Below, piece after piece: positions 22,438 through 33,486 of a DNA stretch of 64,000 nt. A model generated the notes under the pieces. It searched no databases and was not told the origin of the DNA. It worked only from the letters and a program-made list of their open reading frames with translations. Position 1 is the stretch's first letter. Each line of letters opens with the position of its first letter. The translations under genes were made by a program, and so were the position numbers. Source of the stretch: Odobenus rosmarus divergens (lineage: Eukaryota; Chordata; Mammalia; Carnivora; Odobenidae); assembly GCF_000321225.1 (NCBI RefSeq), contig NW_004450330.1, forward strand, positions 56,346 through 120,345, written 5' to 3'.

Positions 22438-22641
22438 AAACATGAAGAACCAGGGCGTGGGGAAGAGGAGACTGAGGAGGAGGAAGAGGAAGAAGTAGAG
22501 GAAGACGTGAGCTCCAGCAGCAGTGAGTCAGAGGACAGCGAAGAGGAAGAGGAGGAGGAAGGGGTCGGCAGGGGCAGGCATGGGCAGAACGGAGCCAGGC
22601 ACACCCAGCTGGAGTGGGATGACTCGGCCCTACCCTACTAG
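22438..22641 (+). CDS. CLSTN2: CLSTN2 terminal coding exon: acidic tail and second WDDS motif
   Basis: The last coding part is 204 nt with the TAG stop at 22639-22641, after acceptor ccgacatccag. It encodes 67 residues: KHEEPGRGEEE, then a glutamate-rich tract broken by a serine cluster (SSSSSESEDSEE), a basic linker GVGRGRHGQNGA, and the second kinesin-light-chain motif LEWDDSALPY at the very end. The position of this second motif plus the tail ending in -LPY separates CLSTN2 from CLSTN3, which lacks a second motif, and from CLSTN1, whose tail differs. The serines within acidic residues are good casein kinase 2-type sites (inference). The glutamate tract is coded by GAG/GAA repeats, so length variation between alleles or species is likely. 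Confidence 0.96.
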   Translation, partial: KHEEPGRGEEETEEEEEEEVEEDVSSSSSESEDSEEEEEEEGVGRGRHGQNGARHTQLEWDDSALPY

Positions 22642-23194
22642 CGCCCCGCTGCCTGCGCCCACTCACGCGGCCCTTTTGTAAGCCCCACCCGCTGTATGCC
22701 CGAGTCTATCACGTGTCGCCTCTGATTCCTATGACGGGTCTGGACAGGCCTTCTCCAGCCTCCTGAAAGCCACCCTTTATGCCTTGGGCACTCCCTGTGT
22801 CCCAGCCCTGGGGAGCGTCCAAGACTCCCAGGGTTGTCATTAGTGGGGACTTCCAGGGGGACTTTGTCCTGTAGCCCCCCGTGTCTGCCCTGGGCTCTCC
22901 CAGCATCCTGTCCGCCAGTCTGCAGAGTTCTGCCTGTGCTCTTCTCTGCAGGGGAGAAAGTCAGCCTTTATATCACTCACCTGCCCCGGACTCCCTGTGC
23001 CCAGGGCCCTTGGGTTCCAGCTCACTGTGCGTGCACCTGCCTCCGTCTCCTCTTCCACACAGACCAGCAGGTTCTCCTTCCCTGACTCTTCAGGTGGCTT
23101 CACACGGGCAAGGTGGTCAGACTTCACACACAAGAGGTCTCCATTCTTAAAGGAAAGTCCTTGTTGAGGCAGAATTAATGTATAGGGAAAGGTT

Positions 23195-23229
23195 CACATG
23201 CACGCACGCGCACGCGCACGCGCACGCAC
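23195..23229 (+). repeat. Alternating purine-pyrimidine run (CA/CG)
   Basis: A 35-base strictly alternating pyrimidine-purine tract, mostly CA and CG steps, in the proximal 3' UTR. Such runs can adopt Z-DNA, and the CG steps can be methylated. Confidence 0.85.
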
Positions 23230-24294
23230 TCATACGCTCTCCCCAGTTCGGAGAGCCTTTCCCTTTGTCCTTTCTGACGCCACACAAGCTTAGATGAAAA
23301 GTCCAAAACCAAGGAGAGGTCCTTGGCCACAGCAGGGTCTGGTCCCCAGCCAAAGCTCTCTGTCAGCCTGCCTTGGCTGCCCTGCTGGGGGCTGCCACCA
23401 CACATCACAGGAACCAGGAAGCACTCCACAGAGGCACCACCCCAGGCGACAGCGTGACAAGCTTGCAGCCAGGGACCAGAAGGAAAGGCTGATAGGATGA
23501 GCAGCTGGGCATCACGGCGGGCACAGATCTGGGGGACGGGGGTGGTGGGGTCTCCCCAGAGGGCAGCCAGAGGTTGACAAGGCTTTCAGCATCTAGTCTT
23601 AGGGTCCCTCATCACCAGTTTCACACTATTTTACCTCTTGAGAAAATGCATCCCTCTCAGATGTGTTAGTGTGAACTGTGAATGTGCCGAATCTAAAATG
23701 AAAGTTTGGAGATTTGAATGCTGGGAATTAGGAGCATATCTGTGATTGGAACAGCTGCTTCTTTAGTCTTCTTATAAAAGGAGCAACGCTTTGGGTGGAG
23801 GGCAAATATATCTGAAAACCTAATTTCTTGTTTTAATAAGAAAATCTTTTCCAACTCCATCCTAACATGGACACCTCGTGAGAAGGGTTGCTATGGTAAC
23901 TTGTGTGCACTCTTTTGTGACCAAGAGAATAGCAGGCAAAAACAGGGCCATTCTAGGACTTCCACAAGGCTGAGACTGTCTTTGTTTTGAATGTCTCTGG
24001 CTTTGTCCTCCATCTGTACGATCTGTCCCTGTCCTCCCACCCTCCCCCAGCCCATACTGGCAGAGGCACAGAGCTGGCCCCTAGTCACAGTGGCATTCAG
24101 GTTCAAAAGAAAGTCAAGAATCTGTTCATTCTACTCACCATGTCACCAAAACAGAGCTTAAGGGGGGTCCATCATCAATGTCCTCTAGTTTGACCTCCAT
24201 CCATGAGCAGCCCCTGCAACCTTCTGATTCAAGCAAACTACCTGATGCAGCTTTTTCCACCACTGATAGTGGTTCTTGCATATCTGTTTCCCTC

Positions 24295-24440
24295 CTTTGA
24301 GCCTCACCATAATTCAGTCAGAGAATTGGGACATCTATTGTCAGGCATATTTTGAGTAAACAGGTTCGGAGCTTCAGCACCTTGCTCAGAGTCATTTAGA
24401 CCTAGAGACAAGACCAGACTCCCCACCATCCACTCTCGGT
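24295..24440 (-). repeat. Possible MIR fragment (antisense)
   Basis: ccttgctcagagtcatttag and the neighbouring text loosely follow the MIR antisense order (cttgcccaaggtcac). Weak match. Confidence 0.3.
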
Positions 24441-24868
24441 CCAGTGCCCACCCACCCCACTCCTATTTATATTCATATAAATACAGCTCACAGGCATTTC
24501 TGAGGACCTACTATGTGCTAAGCACTCAACCAGCAGCCCTACAAAATGCTAAAGCTGAGGAAGAGGAGCGCCTCCCCTCCGAGGATATAATCGTTGCAGA
24601 GGGGTACCCAAGAGGCATAGAAATTATACGAAACAGACCCAGAGCAGGGAGAGAAGTCACAGGAGGAAGAGGCACACAATCACAAACTCAATCAGTGCTC
24701 TAATTTTTCCCTTCTTAGGGAAAAATGCAGGCAGAAGTTCGGGATTTTATATTCATTGAATGGAAACAGACACTTCTGTGAATTCTCCCAACCAAAATGC
24801 CCTTTTTCTATCAGGCTGTGTCTGCACATCTACAAGGAGAAAATCTCTAACACTGCTTAGAGGAGTCT

Positions 24869-24928
24869 TAAACACCCCTACCGTACGTTCAAGGAAAGCA
24901 GCCTTCCCATTTACCAAGGGAAAGTAGA
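24869..24928 (+). repeat. 60-bp duplicated segment, copy 1
   Basis: It is identical to 26607-26666 except at one base (G at 24883, A at 26621). The two copies lie 1.7 kb apart in the same orientation. Confidence 0.95.
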
Positions 24929-24949
24929 GTCCCACCACTCCCTTCGTTA

Positions 24950-24955
24950 AATAAA
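24950..24955 (+). promoter_or_regulatory. CLSTN2: Possible proximal poly(A) signal AATAAA
   Basis: AATAAA in an A-rich setting about 2.3 kb after the stop. It could give a short-UTR isoform. Nothing else supports its use. Confidence 0.25.
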
Positions 24956-25039
24956 AAAAGATTCTCCAGTTGGGCACTTAGGAGCTAACAGAATTCTCCC
25001 AAAATTATGGCAGTATAACCAAATTTATGGTTCAAAACC

Positions 25040-25190
25040 CATTTTTTTGTTATAAGAAATTTTTTTAATGTTTCAAGTTTCTAAATTCTAGTAAATTAAT
25101 ATAGAGTGTAATATTAGTTTCAGGAGAATTCAGTGATTCATCACTTACATACGACACCCAGTGCTCATCATAACCAGTTCTTTTTCAACT
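25040..25190 (-). mobile_element. L1 3' end fragment (antisense)
   Basis: It shares with the L1 3' end at 10550 the order of gtgtaatattagtttcagga, agtgattcatcacttacata and cccagtgctcatcataacc. It is short, 5'-truncated and diverged. Confidence 0.75.
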
Positions 25191-26282
25191 GAGTTTCCAT
25201 TTAAAATTATAGGTCTGGTTTTCATGAGAGCACCTTGCAGAGTCCTTTTGGTTTGGTTGGGGTGGGAAGGGCTTCCTCATGCCCTCTGGCCAACTCCAAT
25301 GCTGCATCACTTACTCATGGTTGAGTGGGCTATTTGGAGCATAATTGGGGAGGGTATTGGGGGATCAGGTAAAAGTAGCACTTGGCTAAGGACACAGGGT
25401 TGAATCATTAGTGACTAGATTGATGTAGAGAAATAATGGAAACAAGTCAGGACCCTCTCCATCAACTCCTGTTGCGCAAAGCCAGACTGCATGTCAGCTC
25501 CAAAAACGAGGCATAATAATACTGCTGGGTCAATGGGCATTTATCATGTTCCCAACACCCTACTCAACAAGAAGGAGTGGTTATATAAAAGTAGAAGAAG
25601 CTTCAGGGACTATTCAGGTGAGTGGCGAGTAATGTAACTTGCCCTCCACCAGATATTCTAATGATGAGCGAAAAAGGTCATTAATCAGCCCAGCATTTTC
25701 CAGGTTCCATATGCTGGTATCTGGGAACCAGAACTCCCAGATGGCCCAGACACCGTGTAGCCTCTCATCCAGAAGCAGCAGATGCAGGCTCATACCCCAG
25801 AGGAACAGCTGACCAGGTTGGCCACAGGCCAGACCATTGCTTATCTTGCCAAGAAGATGACCAGATCCTGCTCTCTGGAGCTGGAAAATAGATAGGCTGA
25901 AACCTCTCAAGTGATTCGGGTGACAGGGAGGAAGAGGAAGACAAGGTTGAAATGGAAAAGGCCAGTATAGAATGAGCTGCCCAATGGAGTAAAGCAATCA
26001 ACTAGTTGGTCACCTGTCTTAAAGAATACCAAAAGTATATTCTAGTAGGTTAACCAAATGCTTTAAATCTGACCAAGGCCCAAATTTATGTAGATAACAA
26101 AAATGTAATTTGAGTGGGAATCTTATTTCATTACCACTTTCTTAAATGTTCTCAATCATCCTATCGAGCAGGGTTTAGACCACACCTCTCTGCAGGTAGC
26201 AAGAGCTGCACCTTGTGGACACAGACCTTCCAGGGAGAGGGCTCCTGGTGGGAAGCAATGTGCTCCATGCCTGTACATACAG

Positions 26283-26618
26283 CAGATGTCAGCAAACTTT
26301 ATCTATAAAGAGCCAGATAGTAAATATTTTGGGCTTTGCAGGCCATATGGTCTCTGTTGCAAGTATTCAAATCTGCTACTGTAGCATGAAACCAACCACA
26401 GACAATACATAAACGAATGGATATGGCTATGTTCCAAAAAAAATTATTTATGAATACTAAAAAAGAAAATTCGTATTATTTTCACGTCATGAAATTTTAT
26501 TGTTGATTTTTACCTTTTGACCATTTAAAAAATTAAAAAACTCCTCTGAGCCCATGGGCTATACAAAACCCAGCAGCCTGCCAGATTTGGCCTGTAGGTC
26601 ATAGTATAAACACCCCTA
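26283..26618. mobile_element. hAT-type non-autonomous DNA transposon
   Basis: It begins cagatgtcagcaaacttt and continues agagccagatagtaaatatt, gggctttgcaggccatatgg, then ccagatttggcctgtaggtc, which is the order of a common mammalian hAT-Charlie-type element. An AT-rich extra segment of about 80 bp sits inside. Candidate 8-bp TSD: acatacag (26275-26282) and ccatacgt (26619-26626), 6 of 8 matching. The exact subfamily was not determined. Confidence 0.7.
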
Positions 26619-26666
26619 CCATACGTTCAAGGAAAGCAGCCTTCCCATTTACCAAGGGAAAGTAGA
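26607..26666 (+). repeat. 60-bp duplicated segment, copy 2
   Basis: It matches 24869-24928 at 59 of 60 positions. Its first ~12 bases overlap the right end of the hAT-type element, so this copy is the more likely original. Confidence 0.95.
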
Positions 26667-27724
26667 TCGCTATCTTAGACCCTTCCTTCAAATACCCAGG
26701 GGTCTTTACCTCCAAAATGAACAACTCCATAGCCCTTAGTTAGGCTCTTTTAAATGTCCATGTCCCAGCAAGAAAATGACAACAAAAAAAACACCTGTTA
26801 CTGGTCAAATTGACTTGAACACAGGCAAGCATTCATGCAGAATGCCAAGCCCTGGGTACAGGAACTGTGACCACTGAGCACTAACCTGCTTGAGCTCAGG
26901 GCCAACTCCCAGGCACAGAGCCTTCCCAGCACAACTCAGCCCATAATGATTTCTAAGCGGGGGTGTTCATCATCTGACTGATTTCCATTTCAGCCCTGTT
27001 CATGCCATTGCTCTAAAAATGATCCTAAAGACTTTTGACTGTTTGAATCAATAGCAACATAATCAGTAGAAATCCCTACCCAGCACATTTCAAAATTAGC
27101 AGTCTTCATGGCTCTATGATTCAATATTAGCAAGAAGAAAAGAGGACTTTTTCTTAACCATCCTCTCATTGAAATTAACCAAATCAGTTTTATAAAAAAA
27201 GTGAGGGAGTGAGTTTAATTCTTTGAAAGAATTTACAAGTGAAAAGTAGATGATTTTCAGGTAAGATCATTCTCAGGCCTTTGGGGGATCCTCCAAGCCC
27301 CTGCAAAATACTCTGGAGGGCTACAGACGGTACAGGATCCTCTATCTGCAGCAAACTTTTATCAAGGCTGACAAGCCAAAGCCCTTGGCACAATTTAATT
27401 TTTATGTAATCACTTTGCACTGCCCAACTGTAGGCAAAGGAAATGAACAGTGAAAGTCTTGAAGTCTACTCCAGCACCTTCATTTCCCTGCCTTTATTTT
27501 ATTTTATAAATTTATTCTGTACCTACTTTATAGATCTTGTTCTAGTTTTCTTTATGGTGCCAACTACAAAGGAGAGTTGGCTTTACAAGGGCTATAGATT
27601 AGAAGTCAAACTTGACTCTATCCCAAGACAACACAAAGAGATACAAGAAGGTACCTCCACCAGCACCCCAGAAAGCAATCAAACATTCCCTGGATGCCAT
27701 TAGTGAACAGATGGGATTCTGTGT

Positions 27725-27800
27725 TTGCAGCTACGTTCAATGTAATTCAGCAAATCCTTGCTGAGTGCCCATGGTGTGCCAGGCCCTGTGCCAGAAACGG
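27725..27800. repeat. Old MIR/L2-type fragment
   Basis: The phrase gagtgcccatggtgtgccag followed by gccctgtgccag is common to MIR and L2 antisense ends. Too short to decide. Confidence 0.35.
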
Positions 27801-28381
27801 GGGAAAGGTGGATGACTGAGGTGTGGCCCTGCCCAGGTGGGTCTTCCGGGCTCATGAGCTGTTGGCATGCTTCCTTTACGGTGTTGGAGGCTGTCTGAGA
27901 GCAGTTGGAACAGGTGCAGGCAGAAGTTTAGAGTTGAGGGAGGTGGGTAACTTGCTTTGGCAATTCTCCACCCTAAGTCAGATGGCAGGTGTCATTCTGG
28001 GAGCCCTCGAACACACTGCCAAGGTCAAAATAGGAGAGCTCTAGGGAAGCAGGCAATGCTTCCCCTAGATGTTTCTAATTCTGCCCCAGCCCAACCCAGG
28101 TCACTTATGGATGAAAGCCAGTCACCCTGCCTACGAGGTGAGTATCACATGGCTGAAGGCTGAGATTCAGTGAAACTAGGCCAAAGGAAGTTCTTCAGTG
28201 TGAAGAGCAGGCAGGCAGACCTGGAAAGTAAGCCAGGTACAGGGGCCTGCATGTGCCAAGTTCCAAAGACATGAAAAGCCTGATGTGAGGGTGCACCCCT
28301 GAGGCCTAAAGTCAGAGCTGAGGAGGGAAGAAGGGCCCTGACTTCGTAGGATCTGCTAAGGGGCCACAGGACACTGGAGAG

Positions 28382-28555
28382 CAGAGGTTCTTAAGGTGCA
28401 TCCCTGGACCAGAGCATCACCTGGGGATGAGTGAGAAATGCAAATTCTTGGGATCCACCCAAGAGCTACTGCATCAGAAACCAGGGGTGGGGCCCAGCAG
28501 TGTATGTTTTAAGGCTCTCTGATCCTGATGCACTCTAAAGGTTTGGAAACCACTG
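28382..28555 (-). mobile_element. MER5A-like hAT element
   Basis: It has terminal inverted repeats cagaggttcttaag (left) and ttggaaaccactg (right). Between them lie agagcatcacctggggatga, gaaatgcaaattcttgggat and aggggtggggcccagcagt, the signature of MER5A. The length of 174 bp suits a nearly complete copy. Confidence 0.88.
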
Positions 28556-30497
28556 ATGTAGAGGATGAGAATGACTTTCACTGGCCCTGGGAGGAGAGGA
28601 TTAATAGGCTAAGAGAGTCCATCACTAGTGTAGAAGAGAGGGGGTCAAAGCAGAGCTCCCCGTGAACCGTCCAGGGCCCTCCAGACTCTCTCTAGTCCAT
28701 ACTCCCTGAAGCAGCGATTTCAAGGAACTTTGGGCCTAGTCCCAACTTCATTCCTCCCCTGGGGCAGAAGCCACCTCCTGCTGGTCTAGCGCCTTTCATC
28801 CCAGAGACAGACACAGTCCAGGGGAGGCTGTAGTGAGGCTACCCATCCCTAGGGAGGCTGCCTTCCAGATTCCCATTGATGAGCAGCCTCCTGAAGGGCC
28901 ATATTTTACGGGAAATGATTAAACTGTAGCAGTGTCCCTACATCACCAGGAGAACTGCCTACAGACAGCGGAGTGGGGCCATCTGAGGACACCAACAGCT
29001 TTGCTGCAGTGCTGCTCCATCTGTACACGACAGGGTCATGCAGTGTCACAATCCAAACACAGAATTGGATGGAGAATAAATGGCTTTTCTTGGAAGGGCA
29101 GAAGCTCATTCTGGATGTTACTAATAGTAGAAAACAAAACCCCAAAACAAACCTGCAGCATTCTCTACAGGCAGAATCTATGTTGGCCTTCAAACCTCTA
29201 AGACCTGCAAAGGTACCAATCTCCACCAATTCCCTTCTCCCCTGCCCCCCCAGAAGCCTGAGGTCTGCCAATTATTGATTTAGGCTTTTGATTCATGGCT
29301 TAAACTCTGCAAAAGTCTACAACCTTTTGGGAGAAACTAGTTGGCACTCTGTCGTCACTTACACCTACCTGTGGTGCAGAATCTGTCCTCACGTAAAGGT
29401 TGCTGGGAGTCAGAGAACTGGGACACTGGGCCTTGGGGTGGAAGGCTGGAGGAGGAGTGGGCTGGAAGGGGACCCAGACACATGGCCTTGGAGAGCTCAT
29501 GCCTCCTGTTCAGTGCCCAGGAACCCAGTTCCCTCTTGATTAGAGGCACATTCCTGGTCCTATCTGCCCTGGCCTTGCTGAGTTCTCCCCCAAATGCCCT
29601 AAAGGATACCTCCATTTCTCCCGCCCAGTTTATGAAAAGGTCTTCTGATTAAATGCCGAACCAATCCCCTGAGAACACAGTGGCCATATCAAGAACCACC
29701 ATCTCCAACACATTAGATTCTGCTACAAAGAACCAATAGAGTTTACCAGTTGTGAGAAGCCTGGAGAGAGCAGACCCAAGAGGGGGAAGGAAAGTTTCCT
29801 CATGTTCGTGCCACTTCGGTCCAGAAGAACTTTCTTTATAGCCTGGCCTCTCTTTGTGAATTCTCTGATGTGACATCTCTTTCCCAAGACCTTAAGACAA
29901 TTTTGTTTCCCTGAAGTTAAGTCACTTATTCCAAAGCCCCCCGTGGGACAAAAGGACAAGGAACGGCATGACAGGACATAGGTGGAGAGGCCTCGGATGG
30001 TTCCGGGAGCAGGACGGGCTCTGCTCTCACTGGCAAGCTTGGACCTGTGCCCAGTCAGAAGTCTCGGGAGCTCCGGTATGGCCAGGACGCCAGGCAGAGA
30101 AAGGGAGTATGAGGGGCATTCGCTGGGAAGACTGGGCACAGAGGAGACACCCAAGGTGTGTCACTGTGCAGGCCATACCAGCCATTTGCATTTGTCCGGA
30201 ACGGGAGAACTACGTCCCAAAATCAGCTAGTCCCTCCCATTCTGAGCAGTGGAGAGGAGCTGCTGCCTCTGGACCATGGAGGTGATACATCTCCAAGAGT
30301 CCGGGACCCATCCCATGAGAACTGTCCGTTGAATGAAATGGAACCACAGTGCTCAAGCACCCATTGGGGACCCTGACCAGGCCCCAGAAAACACGGCTGT
30401 GTGAGGCTGATGGCCCCTCAGCTCCTGCCGCCTCTGCTGTCATAGGCTCCCTCGTCAAGGCAAGAGTCACTCACCCATCCCAGCGCCGTGGGTGACT

Positions 30498-30545
30498 AGT
30501 ACAGCACCTGGCCCACAGTACACGCTTGATAAATGGTGAATGAAA
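30498..30545 (+). repeat. MIR 3' fragment (sense)
   Basis: tacagcacctggcccacagt followed by acgcttgataaatggtgaat matches the MIR 3' end. Confidence 0.55.
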
Positions 30546-30607
30546 CAGAATACCAGAGATCACCTGACCTCAGCAAATGGACAGGATGTGAAAAATTAAG
30601 ATGCTTC

Positions 30608-30623
30608 AAAAAAAAAAAAAAAA
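30608..30623 (+). repeat. Poly(A) run
   Basis: An A16-type run within the probable 3' UTR. It could prime oligo-dT artefacts in cDNA. Confidence 0.8.
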
Positions 30624-32137
30624 GACTCCACCATCATTTCTCTTAGTATATAGGTCGGGATCCTTCATAAAATCAGAGTGAGGAGGAGTGGAAGTACATA
30701 GAAGGGCAGAAGAACAGGAATGGGGTTGTTGGACAGCGGCCCCTTCCTATCTATCACAGTAAAAGGTGCCCCTAAGCACGGAGCAGTTGGAGGGGCCTTG
30801 ATAAGCCCACCTGCTCCATCCTCTAGGTCCTGAGAGGGGGTCCTAATCTGTTAATGACCCTAGTCCTGTGGTGCTCTGCAGCCCCTTTTACCAGATTCGC
30901 TGCAGAGATCTGTCAAGGTGAAGCTCAACCCCCAACAGACATAGGAAAAGAGAACAACAGACGTGAGAAGCGCCAAAACGCAGACGGTGTATATTAATCC
31001 CAGGCGAAAGAAACGTGCCGGCTTTAACATTTGTTCACTTTTATCTTGAAATGAAAATGCATCTCTGCTGCCCAGACCCTTTTCTGAGCATTTCAGAACA
31101 GAAATGGGACACACACACTCACTCATCGTAAGGGTTCTTTCCCCAGCAGAAAGAGCTATCAGAGAAAGGAGCCCACAGGTTGTGTCTATGTGCAGAAGCA
31201 GATAACCAACCACAGGTCCCAGCTAGAGTCCAGCCCTGTGAAAAAGGGAGGGGAAGGGCCAGGAGACAGCTGTCCTTAGGAAGGGTTCATTAGGGCCTCT
31301 GTGACAAAGGGCTCCACTTGGGCCTGCGGATCACAGAGAGGAATATGATGTGCACACCCCTGCAGACAAAAGTCCGTCCATCCTGGGCAATGTGGAACAC
31401 ACCCCCAGCTCCTCCCTCCACTGCAAAGGAGCCGCCAATGTGTAAGATTCTTAGAAGAGGCCACGTACATCTTCACTTGTACACTTCAAATGGTGGAAAT
31501 AAGGCAAATGCTGTTCGGAGATTAGGAGGTTAGACTTGATACCCAGGGCTGATCACTCAAAAGGCAGAGAGAGATTGAGGGGAAAGTGGACTCAGAGTTA
31601 GAGAGGGAACAGGCGAGGCTGGGGAAGAGTGACAGAACAGGAACGTGCTCACCCAGGCAGCCAGAGCATTGCTCTGAACTGAAAGCGCTATGCAAGTTTC
31701 CCCAAACTATGGGGAAGCCTGGCCCTGTGACCCAGGGGCAGCCAAATCCACGCCTCCAGACTCAGCCCTGTTCGAAGGTGAGTTCATTCTTAGTTGAACT
31801 AGTCATGATGGATCAATCCACCTGATCGCTTCCAGCCTGACCTTGGTGGCATCCAAAAAAAGTTGGTGGTGCCCTGAGCTGGACAGCTTGGAAGGAAATT
31901 GAAGAAAACCAGCTGGTGAATAAGAAAAGAAACTGCATGTAGAAGTTGGTTGTTTTCAAAGACATCTGTAGGTATTAGAGTCAGGTGTGTTACGTTATTG
32001 GCATGGGCATTATAAATGTCAGGGAGGTAAGATTCAGAATGACTTGGTGGGGCACTCGTTTGGAAAATTAGTTTACGTGTTAAATATAAGTTATCAGGGA
32101 CAAACAGGCTAAGGACAGCGATTTATGACACATCATA

Positions 32138-32170
32138 TACATATATATATAGATATATAGAGAGAGAGAC
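32138..32170 (+). repeat. Short (AT/GA)n run
   Basis: A simple repeat atatatatagatatatagag followed by gagaga in the distal 3' UTR. Confidence 0.8.
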
Positions 32171-32289
32171 ATAAAATACAGAAATAAGTAAGACATAAAG
32201 ATGTCATGATCCCAACACATTTACAATTCCTTAGAAGTGCAGGTTTGGATGTTACACTTTTTCTTATTGCCCTCATTTACTTTTAGCTC

Positions 32290-32350
32290 TCAAAGCACTG
32301 GGAACAGTGCCTGGCACATAGTAGGAGTTTGGTAAGCACTGGGAAATGGA
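32290..32350 (+). repeat. MIR 3' fragment (sense)
   Basis: gaacagtgcctggcacatag and taggagtttggtaagcactg match the MIR 3' end. Confidence 0.6.
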
Positions 32351-32540
32351 AGGTCCAGCTTGTCACTACATGGTAAACACTCAGTACTCACTATACATCA
32401 AATTAAATGAGCCATAGGGAAGCAGGTCAGCCACATCCCCCTCCTAGATCATCACAACCCAGCTAAGGAGAGGCCTCCCTGAACTGACAGATTCAGAGCA
32501 ATGTCCAGCTAGCTGCAGGCACTGGGCCTGGCTCTTGCCA

Positions 32541-32646
32541 GGATGCTGTACATAGTGGGTCTGTATCACTTAGGATGCTACACATAGTGGGTTTGTATCA
32601 CTTAGACAGGATTCTCTGCACATAGTGGGTCTGTTTCACTTAGACC
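32541..32646 (+). repeat. Three-copy minisatellite
   Basis: Three tandem units of 32, 36 and 38 nt share catagtgggt(c/t)tgtatcactta-like cores: 32541-32572, 32573-32608 and 32609-32646. Units differ by a few substitutions and by the joining bases. Confidence 0.88.
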
Positions 32647-32935
32647 TTATCTGCATAACACCTAACAAGCTATTTCTACAGGGAATAGGGCTGGGGGCTC
32701 CCCTCCTATTGCATCTGCCATTTCCTAAACGCTTGGTGCAATGCTGTGGAGTTCTGCCAACTTCGGGCACAATTTGAGAACTAAATGTAACGATTCTGGG
32801 TTCAGCCAGTCGAAGAGGTCTAGTGATTTCTTCTCTCAGCCCTTCCCATCATCCAAATCTGGAGATGCCACCTCAAGGGGCAGGCCAGTGCGTGCCTGAC
32901 GCATGTCAGACTTCTGAGTTCTTCCAGCTGCCTCA

Positions 32936-32941
32936 AATAAA
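32936..32941 (+). promoter_or_regulatory. CLSTN2: Possible poly(A) signal AATAAA
   Basis: AATAAA followed by AT-rich, well-behaved UTR-like DNA (32942-33060). It is the first of two close candidates for the distal CLSTN2 end. Confidence 0.4.
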
Positions 32942-33480
32942 TCCTTTTAGTCTAGAAAATGTGTTTATTTGCTAAATATACTATTGTGTATGATGTGAAA
33001 CAATGCAAACTTTGGACTATCTTGTTAGAAGGACTGTATGCATTTATATAATTTAATTTCAGGAGAGCATGTTGTCATCTTGCTCAATGAATGAGGTTGC
33101 CCAATCAAAGATGATCAGAGAAAATGCCCCCTCCCCTCCCCACACCTCTCAGCCCCACCCCTCATGGAGCGCCTGCCTAATTGAGTTGTCCTGTCCACCC
33201 CAGGCTGATGCAGAGTGAAGGGTGCTGAGAACCTCCATGTATATAAAGCTATAGGAAGAAAATAAGAACCACCACAGGAATCTGTTGGGCTTCTTCCCAT
33301 AACTGTGATTTTACCCATGTTTGAGTCACAAACTTTAAATTTCTAACAATTAAGATTCCTGCAGTTTCCAAGTAATTTGTTAAATGCCTATTCGACACAG
33401 ATATTTATTTTCAGCCTTGACTTGTAAATGCCTACAAACTGATTCATGCTGGTGGTCGTTACACTTCCTGTGAATTGGTG

Positions 33481-33486
33481 AATAAA
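33481..33486 (+). promoter_or_regulatory. CLSTN2: Likely distal poly(A) signal AATAAA
   Basis: AATAAA is followed about 20 bases on by cacag and then a T/G-rich stretch (ctctgagagttttt), as at cleavage sites. It lies 10.84 kb after the stop, the distance expected from known CLSTN2 transcripts. Confidence 0.5.

Noticed and set aside
5739..22641. CLSTN3 or CLSTN1 instead of CLSTN2
   Set aside because: CLSTN3 has no second WDDS motif and a different C-terminus, and its neighbours are close genes. The CLSTN1 tail differs from the sequence here. The tail pattern, long 3' UTR and gene-poor flank fit CLSTN2.
22226..22666. A 146-codon frame on the - strand
   Set aside because: It is the shadow of the last CLSTN2 exon; the acidic codon repeat reads as leucine/serine repeats on the other strand.
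25614..26001. Possible processed pseudogene on the - strand (127-codon frame)
   Set aside because: No recognisable protein similarity, no poly(A) tail or TSD; a chance frame in the probable 3' UTR.
32541..32646. CRISPR-like repeat array
   Set aside because: Three imperfect units without unique spacers in a mammalian 3' UTR; a minisatellite.
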